From Collybia mongolica (lineage: Eukaryota; Basidiomycota; Agaricomycetes; Agaricales; Clitocybaceae), in NCBI GenBank assembly GCA_013420905.1, contig JAAXNY010000006.1, forward strand, positions 3,162,001 through 3,226,000: DNA of 64,000 nucleotides. Direction: 5' to 3'. A program made the translations under genes and the position numbers. The notes beneath the pieces were generated by a model that had not been told where the DNA came from, searched no databases, and was given only the letters and a program-made list of their open reading frames with translations. This document shows, piece by piece, positions 32,792 to 44,058 of the stretch (the stretch's first letter is position 1; every line of letters begins with the position of its first letter).

Positions 32792-33319
32792 TACCAAATA
32801 CATGACAACAATCTGAATGCTTATTTAGTGTACATGATCCTGGGAAAAGTTAATTCTGATGGTTTTTGTGTTTTCTCCATAACCAGGCAAGCTATGGCAT
32901 TGGGCTTTGTACACAGGCATTGCTTGTTTACTTGGTAGCATTTTCCCATGGTCGCATGACCTCTACAAACTATTATCTACATTGTTTCTAGTCATTTTTA
33001 CAACTTCCTGAATGTGGAATGGACTTATTTCTCCTAAGAAAAGAAATAAAGAACAAGTACCTGCCACACAGTGTGTTGGCCCACTCCACCCAAGTGGCAT
33101 TGCTGGAAATGGATTCTGTCTCCAGGCTGCAATGCAGCTTCAGGATGACAAGGAATCATATGGAGCAATTCAGGTAGATTTTTTCACTACTAATCTCAAT
33201 TCATAGTTTCAACAAATCATAGCATTGTGTTTGCAGTCTGGTTGGTAATGCTGGGCTTGACTATACATTTGTTTGGCACAAACAACCTACTCCCATCATT
33301 GCTCAAATTATAAGTGTGG

Positions 33320-33835
33320 TAAGTTTCTTTCTTTCATCAGGAAAAGTGCTTAAGCATCACATCACCCTAGGGATGACATGATTTCTCAGGGCTTACCTGA
33401 GCACCACAGGGCACTACAAAGCTTTCAAGAGATACATAGAACTCTTAGAGCACCAGGGTGCATCAGAGAGTACTGCAGGAAATTGAATATAATGAATGGT
33501 ACCTGAGGCATATATACTAATAGTGTGGGCAGAATTGGGCACCCCCCTTGCAATAGTATGGAAAGGCCACATATAATTCCACAAGGCATTGGGGATCCCA
33601 CACTCTAACCCAGGCAAGTCTAATTCCAAGCACCCATGGCAGGTAATTGCCAAGATCACAGGTAGTTAACAGATATAAATGTCACATACAATATGAGCAC
33701 CTCAATGTCTACCCATAGATTAACAGTAGCTCATATACTTTCCTTCAAGCAAGGGCCTATCATGCCAAATTAAAGTAATACATATTATTTGGATTAGCAA
33801 TTGTGCCAATTAGTGGGATAAAGCATTGTGTGGCA
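33320..33835. other. CpG-poor non-coding stretch, possibly Helitron body
   Basis: No frame of recognisable content. It may include more decayed exons of the gene ending at 33319, or the inside of a non-autonomous Helitron that ends at 33869. Confidence 0.35.
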
Positions 33836-33869
33836 CCGTGCCGAAGGCACGGGTCTTTAGCTCGTCTAA
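33836..33869 (+). mobile_element. Candidate Helitron 3' terminus
   Basis: A perfect 7-base-pair hairpin CCGTGCC-GAA-GGCACGG (33836-33852) is followed 13 bases later by CTAA (33866-33869) and then T. Helitrons end in CTRR just after a short GC-rich hairpin and insert between A and T, so the layout fits. The 5' end (TC after A) could not be picked out by eye, so the size of the element is unknown. It lies only 80 bases before the start codon of the next gene. Confidence 0.5.
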
Positions 33870-33949
33870 TATACGAGTAATGATTACGTAAGATTCATTT
33901 GTCGACACCTGTTTGCCAAGTCCTAGCATGGGCAAGAACGATTGGATAC

Positions 33950-35341
33950 ATGAACGAACTCTCCAGCGCTGTCAGTAATTCGTCCTTCATAACCCTCAAG
34001 CGTACTCGGCCAGCGGAGAGTACATCTCGCGCACCTCCTCTGCCAAAAATTACCAGCGAGCTCATCCTTCAGGTTTACACACACACTTCTCTCCGGCGGG
34101 CAAGCGATAATCCTGAAGAATATGGGGACAACGAGAGGCTCATCGCTCTGGGGACAGTAGCTTTAGACGCTGCAGTCACCCATGCTCTCTTTAACAAGAG
34201 ACCAATATTGAAAACTTCCGACCTTTGTGTATGCTTCAGTGGCTTATATCCAAGTATTATTAATCTCATCATACACAACCCCCAGTCCCGACGGGATCTA
34301 GCCCTGTCCGATGCCAAATTTGAGACGTGGGTGAAGATATACGGGCTGAAGCAGAAGCTACGCTGCCATCCTGATGTTTTTTCGACACTTGACTCACCCA
34401 AGGTAGCATCTCATGCCCGAGGTCGTCCGCAGCTTGTTCACTTGTCACACAGGAAGTCCGGTCCATATTCTACTCATACGTCGGGGGCGTATACGCAGAG
34501 CATGGCCTCAAGATCGTGCGGGAATGGATCAGTGATTTACTGGAATATGACGAACAAATCCCTCCGCAGCCCTCGGAGCACACGCATCAGCAACGTATTG
34601 AGACACCACCCCCAAAGAAGATGAAAAGCGACCAGTGGTCCCCCGCTGTGCAGCCATCCACAATCTTCTTTGCATCTCAACCACCCCCGTCGCCAGTTCT
34701 CCGACAAACCCCACCACATCTGTATCAACGTGTATCGTTCCAACCACAGTCTGTGCAAGAACGCACGCCAACACAACGGCCTACCCCGCCATTCCAGCCC
34801 GCCCAACCGTTTCAGGTACCACAACCCTTCACGGCGTCACAGCCCTTCAAAACATCACAACCTATTCTATCGTCCCAAACAATCCAGTCGCCACAGCCTT
34901 TCCAATCACCCCAACATTTTAATCCACCATTTCGAGCCCCTCAGCCACCTCAGCCCTACAAGACTTCTCAACCATATCACCCTCCACCACCTAAGTTTCT
35001 ACCTCAACCTTGGAAACCTTCTCTTTCTCGACCCAACCCGTTGGCTCCCGCTCAACCGGGGCTTCCGTTCCTACCGCTTTTTAATCAGACTGCAACTCAA
35101 AGACGCGTAACTGTGGAATACCCTGCCGAGTTTAGCGGCCCACCACATGCAGGGAGATGGACTGTTAAATGTGTTGGTGAGTTCGCGTCACGTCCCCGAG
35201 TGATCTTCGTGACTCTTTAACATGTTATGTTTTTTTCTTCTAGTTAACGGGATTCCAAAAGGCCAAGGGTCGGGGAGCAGCAAACAGATAGCAAAGGAGG
35301 AGGCTGCAAGGCAGGCATATTATGCCATGGGTTGGACTTAG
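33950..35341 (+). CDS. RNase III-like (probably inactive) protein with dsRNA-binding domain
   Basis: ATG 33950. An N-terminal RNase III fold covers about the first 200 residues: LILQVYTHTSLRR, then NERLIALGTVALDAAV where active enzymes have NERLEFLGDAVL, and after two introns (about 34,229-34,287 and 34,402-34,449) FYSYVGGVYAEHGL where active ones have FEA-IGA-Y. Both acidic catalytic positions I can identify (Asp of GDA, Glu of FEA) are replaced, so catalysis is doubtful. A long Pro/Gln/Ser-rich linker with repeated SQPF/PQPF motifs (34,640-35,060) leads to a C-terminal dsRBD (GPPHAGRWTVKCV, intron, NGIPKGQGSGSSKQIAKEEA), ending MGWT at TAG 35339-35341. Role unknown; could be RNA-silencing-related or a ribosomal/mitochondrial RNase III-fold protein. 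Confidence 0.75.
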
Positions 35342-35692
35342 GCCACTTGGATTGAGTAAGTATGATATATACATTATTGGTCTATGTTCAATAGAATACA
35401 TAGACTTTTGAATATTCTTTGTCGAGAATGTATAACACATCGAATGCTTTTGAATTAAATTACACTAAGAGTATCAGAGGTATAAGGTTGGTATACTTCT
35501 AGGGTTGTATCCAAGAATATCAAGGTCAATTATTGAGCAGTTGTCCCAGTGCGCGCGAGACGCCGGTCCTCGTCGTTCAAATTGGCATGATCGCTCAGTC
35601 GCGATTGAATGCGAACATGGCCCTAGTTATGCAGATGTCAATCACGGCCCCACTGCTCAGAATCCGCCATAGAACCAGGCACCCTGTGGTAC
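35342..35692. other. Convergent intergenic region
   Basis: 3' flanks of the dsRBD gene (+) and the lipase (-). AT-rich with no gene seen. Confidence 0.5.
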
Positions 35693-37603
35693 TCAGTGTC
35701 CCTCCTTCCACTCAATTGCCTGCCCAGCCTTGGCTTTGGTATTGTCCACACAAGCCCCGCCTTGTGCGTCTACCTCTATCTCGCACCCTTTCCTTGCTTC
35801 ATCCAACGCTTCCTGCATCTCTCCTTCCTGAGTCTCTCCACCTTCTCCGCCATCTTTGGGGACACCTTCTACCTCACCCGCCAACATGTCTGCAATGCCA
35901 AGATAAAACGTAGCTGGTCTGAACTTGATGTCTTTGCCCATCATCTCAGCCCACTTGTATCTTGCTGTATTTATCCAACCGACCAAGTCTAGGTGATTGA
36001 CGTGCTGGAGCGTACCAAGATAGGTGCCCTAAGTGGAGCTAATGAGTGAAAGAGAGTGGTAGTGATAGGTAGACACACCCATTTGGAGGATTCTACAGAA
36101 ACGAGTCCGTCATTTGGGCCTTCCTTCTCCAGGATAATTGAGTGTGGCCATCTGCAATGATATCAGGACCTTTTATTCTATCTAAAAGAGATTTATGACA
36201 CACTTCCACGTATCAATCAATCCAGGGTCATATACCGCTCCCCAGCTGAAGTACTTCACACCATGCACGTCGGGTGTTTCCTCGTTGAACTTGCGCATAC
36301 TCTCAATTGTCAGGCATTCGAAGGCCTTGCCGTCGCCGCCACCATTGGGGAGAAGGTCAAGCAGGGAAAGCACAGAGGGCAAGCGGGTGCGGCCGATGGT
36401 GGAAAGGAAGTGATCGGCAAAAGCGGATCCACGATGGGGAGTGGCGATTGTGGTAATGGAGAGAACATCAAATTTGCGTTGTGTGAGGTGCGACGTAAGA
36501 TATCGGCAGTCCAGACCACCCTGTACGCGGCTTAGGCATATCTACAACGTTTTGGAGCATCGTACACATACCATACTGTGACCTAAAGGAGATGAATGAG
36601 TTGACGATCGTGCGATGAGCTTATAAGGACGTGCCTATAAGATGAACACTTCTTCCAGGATAGACCTCGGAAATTTTCTGCTCGAGGACCTTGGCTCTGT
36701 CAACAGGGCTGCTGGTCGCCGGGACACGTGTAATCAAGACCTCTGTGCCATTGGCTTCAAGAACTTCCTTGATTCCACGCCAGTGAGCGACTTGGACTGG
36801 TGCAATGGCGGGTCCGATGGTGACCGAATCGAAACCAAGGAGGCCATGGCAAAAAACTACTGGATTCTTAGGAGAGCGATCTGTGATTGAATCAGTGGAG
36901 GATCAATAGAATGAGATAAAAAGAACAGACATTTCTTGTGCAGGCCGTGTTGTTGCTGGGTATTCGCGCGGTCATCTTCGGTCAAGAGGGCGTCAACATT
37001 GACCTTGTTGTCGTTCTGAAACCACCACCAGGAAGCGGTGGAGGAACTTTCCGCGGTATCTGTCACGGTGGTAGTAGCAGCAGTAATAGAGGAGGTGGAC
37101 AATGTACGGATATGATTGCGACTGGAGACAGAGCGGAGGGAGTCAAGGGAAGAGCGAGTTGGGGGAGATTGGGTGAGGACGATGGGGGGAGAGCGAAGAA
37201 GGTCTGAATGTGTTAGGCTGGAGACCGACAGGGGCGGCGACAGCGACGCCGTGGGCAGCGTCGACCGCGTCAGATTGTCCACAAACGGCGGCCCGTGCGA
37301 CAGTCGGCGCGAGGCCTGGAACGAGTCTGGGAGTTGTGCTCGTGGCGGCAATGTCGGCAACAGCGCTGGCAAAGGTTCGTGCAGAGCTTCCGCGAGGGAG
37401 GCGAGGCTCGGCGACGGCGGGGTGGTTGACGGCAGTGGCGGAGTGCCGGGTCGAGACCACGAACTGAGCCAACGCAGGACGGGGGCACTGGCGCGCGGCA
37501 GAAGCGGCCGAGACGGCATGCGTTCGGCGTGGTCGTCGGCGTTGAGGAGAGATTCGAGTCTGCTAGCGAGTGGTGTCCGCCGGCCGCCGTCGTCATCCAA
37601 CAT
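35693..37603 (-). CDS. Alpha/beta-hydrolase, triacylglycerol lipase type
   Basis: ATG 37603 (MLDDDGGRRTPLASRLESLL); a Ser/Pro-rich N-terminus of about 220 residues may include targeting sequence. The hydrolase core follows: NPVVFCHGLLGFDSVTIGP (oxyanion region, about 36,860), then LISRVPATSSP-like sequence, the nucleophile elbow GHSMGGLDCRYL, TIATPHRGSAFADHF (about 36,440), EGPNDGLVSVESSKWG with the likely acid (about 36,100) and HVNHLDLVGW with the histidine (about 36,000). The serine lies on an 11-base exon (36572-36582) between two introns, the upstream one with a GC donor. The order fits fungal Tgl2-like or lipase class 2 enzymes that cleave acylglycerols. Stop at 35693-35695. The upstream exon is long, low in introns and CpG-rich. 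Confidence 0.85.
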
Positions 37604-38991
37604 GGACGCGAATTTTTGGAAAAAAGAGGAGTTCGTTATCCGTGACGTCACAGGAACTTTTTAGACTTGTCTACATAGTCATCATGCCTGCCTCACTCGC
37701 TTCCGTTCTTCCCTCCCAGCCTGCTCTTCAAGACAGTAAGCTCTAATACAGCGCTATCTACTGTTCTCACTCCGCGTCCCCGCTTCCCAGTCACCACCAC
37801 ACCACACCAACTCCAGACCACCCTCAGCCTTGCAAAAGTCACTTCTCCACACCAGTCCGTCCTCTGTCTTCTTCTTCTCCTCGCTATGGCTCATGTTTAG
37901 CAGGACTCCCATATTTATATGTGCGTTTAAAGGTTATCTCGACTTTTTTACCACCTTTTTTCTCCTCTCCTTACCGCTATTCCAGACTGCAATCGGCTAT
38001 ACCCAACGCGTGACCGCGTCATGCTCCATCGCAAGCGAGACCATGGTGGTTCTGTCGACGATTCGCTCATTATAACATGGAATGAATGACGGTCTGGATG
38101 ATTCAGTGTACATCAAATCATAAATACTCTATACTTTCTATTTTGATGGGCATACTATCTATCTATCCATGTCAAATTCCAACCACGTCAATAGCCTCCG
38201 TGCCGTCACCTACAACCCGCCGACAGCCTGCTCGCATGATATCGATCGTGATATTGATCCCACCACTATCCGCGCCAAGTCCGCGAGGCTCTTTGGTGCG
38301 CGCACAACCTCAATGCGCACCCTTTTTTTCATTTGCCAGAGCTGAACGTCCCTCTGGATCTATCCTCGCCAGTGAAGATGTTACATACATGTCATGCTCG
38401 GTGTTGGCAACGATTTAGGCGCGTTCTCTCATATACGGTTGCGAGGGTGACCGACAGATCACCCATCACCGACCTGGACGTGTGCATGTAATCCACCTTG
38501 CAACAGATGATCACGCAGACGCGGCAATTTGCGCTGGTGCAGTGCTCGCAGTGTGTGTGTGTGGGGGGGGGAGGTTTGGTGTTGAACGGGTAGTATCACA
38601 GACTGGCTCTTGAAGATATGTAATTACTTAGTGAATGGAACTTGGAAACATGTTGTTGAGAGAGAAATCAACAAAAAAAAGGGGAAGCAAAAAAAAAAAA
38701 AAAAAGAGAGGGCCGAGGCAAACAGAGGCAAATTGGATGGGATCAAGAGGGGTGAGTTTGGTGGATTGCATGAGAAGAGAAGTTTGTGGGCACGCTTCAA
38801 CTTTAAACTGATTCCAGGCAGGCCTGCTCTTCCTTGATTACATTCAAATCCATCCTGGCCCATTCAACCCCCTCCTAATAGTAATCATTGGGAATAATCA
38901 CCCAAAATCCACCCGTTCTCGTTCCCCATACGAGGAACCCCCCACACAGCAACCAGCCATACCGTCCCTCGCAGCCCCCAGGACCAGACGA
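37604..38991. other. Gene-poor 1.4 kb with a possible small gene
   Basis: A possible short spliced gene on + runs from ATG 37684 (MPASLASVLPSQPALQD, then GTAAGC) through an acceptor at about 37,985 to a hydrophilic piece NRLYPTRDRVMLHRKRD; I could not settle the frames. A 58-codon open frame starts at 38169. Neither is recognised. 38,600-38,720 is an A/G-rich low-complexity leader with a run of about 17 A, probably upstream of the Tea1-like gene. Confidence 0.3.
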
Positions 38992-41900
38992 ATGTCCTTC
39001 TTCTCAAGGAAGAAGCAGCAGCCACCAGCTCAACCTCCGGCCACTGTGACCGTTGCCCAGACCCCAAGTCAGGCCCTTGCCCAAATATCCAGTGGTGCCA
39101 GCAAGGATGGGCACACGGTGCCCCAACAGCCTTCCAACAGCTTGCGTGGAGATTCCCTTCTTGATGCGTGAGTCGCACCGTATGCGGCATATATATATAT
39201 ATATATTAGACATCTTATCGTTTTGAACTAGTCCGTCGGGAAGCGCCAACAGCAATAATGGGCTCGGCCCGTCTTCCCAACCCCCCCCGCAAATACAGCA
39301 GCGAGTTCAAGGTACTCGAGGAAGCAGCCCCAACGGACCTGGCACCGCCACGCCGTCCTCTGGCACACCTCAACCAGGCCAGGGCCAAAGGCCTGCCTAC
39401 CCTTGGTCCGCGCGGCGCCTTGCCCTCCCACCCCCGGTCGTCTTAAATAAACCTGGTGTTGTCCCGCCCACGTCGCCGTCGCCTTCTCCATTCCCGCGGT
39501 ATGGTCATGCCCTTCCGTCGACTGCTACCGCCTCAGGAGATCTCTACCTCTTTGGTGGTCTGGTCCGTGAAGTCGCACGAAACGATCTCTACCTCTTTGC
39601 CACTCGCGACAACTCAGCAACCCTCCTTCAGACGGGCGGAGAGACACCATCTGCCCGTGTGGGGCACGCCAGTGCGCTTGTCAGCAACGTTTTGATTGTA
39701 TGGGGGGGAGACACAAAGACGGATCCCAAGCTGAAGGAGAAACAGGACGATGGGTTGTATTTGCTGAACTTGGGTGAGCATCCTTATGCACTGCGGGTTA
39801 GCAAGGCTGATATGCTGCGAAGTATCGCGGGAGTGGACCCGCGTGTCTGTGCACGGGCCTAATCCTGTTGGACGCTATGGGCATGCTGTGACAATGGCAG
39901 GATCGAAGTTCATTGTCTTTGGTGGCCAAGTCGACGGAGAATTCTTGAATGACTTGTGGAGTTTTGACCTCAATTCTCGTATGTAACGTTTCTTTTGTCC
40001 ATGTTGCAAAGCTCATTGGGCTTCCCCCTCGTAGTTAGATCAAAAGCAGTCTGGGAGTATTTAGAACCTGTTGCTGGAGAAATACCTGCGAGGAGGACGG
40101 GCCATGTTTGTGTGACGTATGCAGAGCGGATCATTATGTATGTTTTAATTTCAGTGAATCTTTTGGATTTCCGTTGATTATGTGGGTGTTCAAAGCTTTG
40201 GCGGCACCGACGGCCAGTATCATTATAATGACACATGGTCGTTCGATCTGCAGACTCGGCAGTGGTCCGAATTGAATTGCATTGGCTTCATCCCATCACC
40301 CCGAGAGGGGCATGCCGCTGCCGTGGTTGATGATGTCATTTATGTGTTTGGTGGGCGGGGTGTGGACGGAAAGGATTTGGGAGATCTTTCCGCTTTCAAA
40401 ATATCGAGTGCGCTCCTTTAATTTCTGGTCATGCCGGGTATCGCTGACTTGTGCAAACAGACCAGCGGTGGTATATGTTCCAGAATATGGGCCCCTCACC
40501 CAGCGGCCGTTCTGGACATGCAATGGCGTCGGTGGGGTACAGAGTCTATGTGCTTGGTGGTGAATCCTTCTCACCTTCCAAGGCCGATGATTCGGGCCTC
40601 GTCCACGTTTTGGACACCAGTTCGTGCTCATCCGCCATTGCATCTGCCAGACCTTTGAAAAGCTTACCCTTTTCAGAGCACATCAAGTATCCAACGTCGA
40701 AGGATGCGCCCCCTGGTACAGTTCCACCCGGCTCCCAGGACTTATCACGCAAACCCTCGGCAACGCCTCAGGGCGTCCAGCCATCTCCGGCAGTTACAGC
40801 ATTAACAAATTCGACAAGTAATGGTCGCTCAATGTCACCGAGCATAACCCCCAATTCCGAGACTGAGGGCCCTCGTAGGGCAATGTCTCCTGCAAGTACG
40901 AGGTCTATTAAGCCGACCAATGGTGTCGTGCAACAACCCTTCCCAGGAGTGGCCAACGGGAAGGGAAAGGCTCCTATGCGACCACGACGAGAAGATGACG
41001 ACCTCGGAACAGATGATGGTACCGATGTGGTTGCGGAGAGCTACGTGCGAGAGAGAACAATGTCACCCGACCAAGGACAAGTCACTCGAGCGAAGAGCCC
41101 CCAGTCAAGTGTCGCAAGCCGTGCAGTCTCTCCCACGAATGGTGATCCGTTTGGTAATCAACAGCCGAATATCGTGGGTGTGACAATGGGCGGTGCGACG
41201 GGACGCTCGTCTCCTACAGTTGAGCGCACCAGGACACCAACAGATACATATTATGGCCAGTCTGGATCACCTGCAGTTAATGGGTTTGTGAGGCCTGGAT
41301 CACGCACCGGCAACGGATCAGTTGGGAATGTTACAGCGGACCTCATTAGAGACTTGAAGGCGAAGGATATGGAGATGGAAGCTGTGAAGAAACAGATAGA
41401 ATGGATAAAGGAAGCTCTGGCTAAGGCCTCAAAATCAGGATATATATATGCTGATCGAGATGGAAGTCCAGTCACTACCGAAAGGGAAGATGACGAAGGA
41501 CGAAGTGCTGAATTGGTGCTTAAGTTCAAGCAGTTCAAAGCTCAGATTCAGGTGCGTTGTAATACGTCCTCGGAATGATGACAACTGTTGATTAAATTGT
41601 CGCAGACCGCAATGGTGGAGCAGGCGAGACAAGTCTCAGAGCGGGTTGCGGATGCAGAACGTGCTACGTCGAATGCTACGCAGGAAGCTGCTTACTACCG
41701 TGCAAAACTTGCCGCGATCGAAAATGGAAACGACTCTGAAGTCGCTCGACTAGAGCGGGGTCGAGTCGCAGAGTTGGAAAGGCATACATCTGACCTTATG
41801 AACGAACGTTGGGCACAAGACAGGAAGATCGCCGAGATCAGCGATTCTCTGGCGTTACAGATCGCACTTTGCGAGCAAGCAGAGGCCCGCGCTGCGGATG

Positions 41901-43855
41901 CTCTCAAACGTGCAGAAGACATTGATGCTTCACATGGCCGTACTTTGGAGCGCCATAATAACCTACAAAACCAACATGACACACTAGAGGTACAATTTCG
42001 AGATCAGACCGAACACCTGATGTCGCAAACTTCACTGCTCGAGCAGCATGAGGCTGAAGAGTTGAACCTTCGCGCACAGGTCAATGAGCTTACACAGTCT
42101 CGAGACCAGCACATGCGTGCTCTTGACCAAGCTCGGGTAGCGCTTCAAGCAGCATCATCGCGTGCAGAGGAGGTTGACATGCAATATCAGCGCGCGAGAG
42201 AACAAATCGGTACCTTGGAAGTTGACCTTGCAGAGCTTCGCGGGGAGATCGAGGCTCGGACTGCCGATGCTGAGTCTGCACGGGCAAGGCTAACAGACGT
42301 GGAGAACTCCTGGGCAAAATCTCGTGAGGAGGCAGATGCATTTCGGGCACTTACGACGGGCAGCCTCGGGGAGCTTATGGATTCACATCGAGAACTCAAG
42401 ACGGACGAAGATCGTATGGCTCGTGGTCATGCCGAGAAAATGCAAGCAGTGGAAGCGGAAGTGCTATCATTACATAAGATGTTGAAAGAAGCTTCCCAAC
42501 GTGTGGAGGAGTCGCAGAACAAACTTGCGCAAGAACGACAACGCGTCCGTCAACATGAGATAGATAACTCCTTCTTGCGATCAAACATCGTAGGCCTCCG
42601 TGCACAGTTGTCCAGCGCACTTACCGATGTCGGAGGACTACGCAAAAACCTAACAGAGAAGGAGTCGGCGCTCCGCGAAAAATCCAAGGAAACCTCAGAC
42701 GCCAGTCTCAAATTGGTTATGTTCCGCAATTATCTCGCAGAGAATGGTATCAGCGTGGACGATGCTGACCTTCGATCATCTTCAAGGACAACCGGCCGTG
42801 GGTCGCCTGTGGCCATCGCCGAGTTAGAGAGCAAACTCGCAGAGCGTACCCGACTACACGAGGCCGCAGAACGAGAGCTTGCTCAGGCAGTTCGCCGAAA
42901 AAGGGATGTAGAAACGCAAGCAGCTCAACTGTCCACACAGCTCGAAAATCTTCGATCGTCACAGTCACAATCTCGTAGCAATGACCCCACTTCAGAAGCT
43001 CGGGCTATTGAGGCGGAACGCAAGCTTGAGGAGACAGAGCGTGGGTACAAAGCGCGGATGCAACAAATGGAGGAGGATTACCAATTGGCAGTGCATTACG
43101 TCAAGTAAGTGTTCACACCTGGGGACAGTTGCGCGGTCCTGACATATTTCTACAGGGGTACAGAAAAGATGATGCGAAGAATGAGGGACGAGCTGACCAA
43201 ACAGAAGAACTCAAACACGGCGCTCCAGGCTGATCTTGATGCAGCCCGGAGTGGCAAAACAAACTTGAGTCGCACAATCAACGGACGATCTACCCCATCC
43301 TCGGAAGAAGATTCATTACGCACACAACTCACTGAAGCACAGCGACAGGGGCAGCGTCTTCGTAACGAGAACACAGAGCTTCGGCAACGTCTTGATTCCC
43401 TTGAAAAAGACCTCGAAACCCTGCGAGACAACCTGGTCGCCTCGCAGCGCGAGTCGGATGACAGACTCAGTCAAGTCGAGGAACTGCAGCACGATGTAGA
43501 AAGACTGCAGTCTTCTTTAGTCATCGCACGAGGGGGCCATGAAGAAACAATCCTGGAGAAACTCAGTAACGAAAACGCGTCCCTCCGACGTGAAAACGAG
43601 CAGTTGTCACACAAAATTGGCCTTCTACTTGAAGTAGAACAGCCTTCATTCGGCCAGGGTCGCCCCATATCTGGGGTGTCAGCTAGACGAATGAGCACAT
43701 CAAGTTCAGAAAACGCCTTGGCTTTTGAACATCTTTCAAGCGAATTGGATGATTGGCAACGGCAGCTTGCGAGCTCAATGAGCAATCGACGGCCGCTGAG
43801 CGATTTCGATTCAGAACCTATTCCATCTGAGAGAACGAGATCCCCCCGTTCATAA
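38992..43855 (+). CDS. Tea1/Kel1-like kelch-repeat polarity protein
   Basis: ATG 38992 ([17 protein letters not shown]). A Pro/Gln/Ser-rich start, then about six kelch repeats between 39,490 and 40,610, each with a paired-glycine strand: RYGHA-YLFGG, RVGHA-IVWGG, RYGHAV-FIVFGG, RRTGHV-IIIFGG, REGHAA-VIYVFGG and RSGHAM-RVYVLGG. A disordered linker (40,690-41,340) follows, then a coiled coil almost to the stop at 43853-43855. Introns lie near 39,169, 39,771, 39,979, 40,137, 40,420, 40,613, 41,551 and 43,107; removing the one at 40,613 gives LDTKHIKYP. Tea1-type proteins ride microtubule plus ends to cell tips and mark growth sites. Length and domain order fit. Strong coiled-coil heptads in 41,600-43,600. 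Probably a single housekeeping polarity gene. Confidence 0.9.
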
Positions 43856-44058
43856 CATTTTTTGCGCTCTTCTCATCTATGTATATTTTGCCTATACCCT
43901 TCCCGCCTCACTCCTATTGCCACTCATTCGCTTGGATTCTCCTCATACTTTAAATTAGTTTTCCCTGCTCTCTCTGAATGCTTTTGTCGTCGCTCTATAC
44001 ATATATATATATTCTCCACTATGAGCAGCATGTAGCTGTTGTGACTAAATGATGATTT

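Larger units (their letters stand above)
28762..33319 (+). pseudogene. Degenerate multi-exon TE-associated gene, split by two transposons
   Basis: Exon-like pieces in order: 28762-28849 (ATG, Lys/Ser-rich start MAENTTSKRSTQAGK, then a GTATAAG donor), about 33,006-33,173 (VGPLHPSGIAGNGFCLQAAM, ending GAIQ before GTAGAT) and 33237-33319 (LVGNAGLDYTFVWHKQ, ending before GTAAGT). The HPSG and LVGxAGLD phrases resemble proteins I know only as transposon-linked and uncharacterised in agarics. The gap between the first two pieces contains a hAT derivative (29420-30119) and a pogo-like element (30262-32791). CpG-poor throughout apart from these inserts. That the pieces form one gene is inferred from order, strand and splice signals. 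Confidence 0.4.

Noticed and set aside
37116..37664. Gly/Arg-rich open frame opposite the lipase N-terminus
   Set aside because: The sense strand spliced into the lipase core explains it; the antisense frame has no recognisable motif.
41695..41982. Open frame antisense to the Tea1-like coiled coil
   Set aside because: Mirror of a GC-biased coding exon; the sense frame is continuous for over 1.5 kb with clear heptads.
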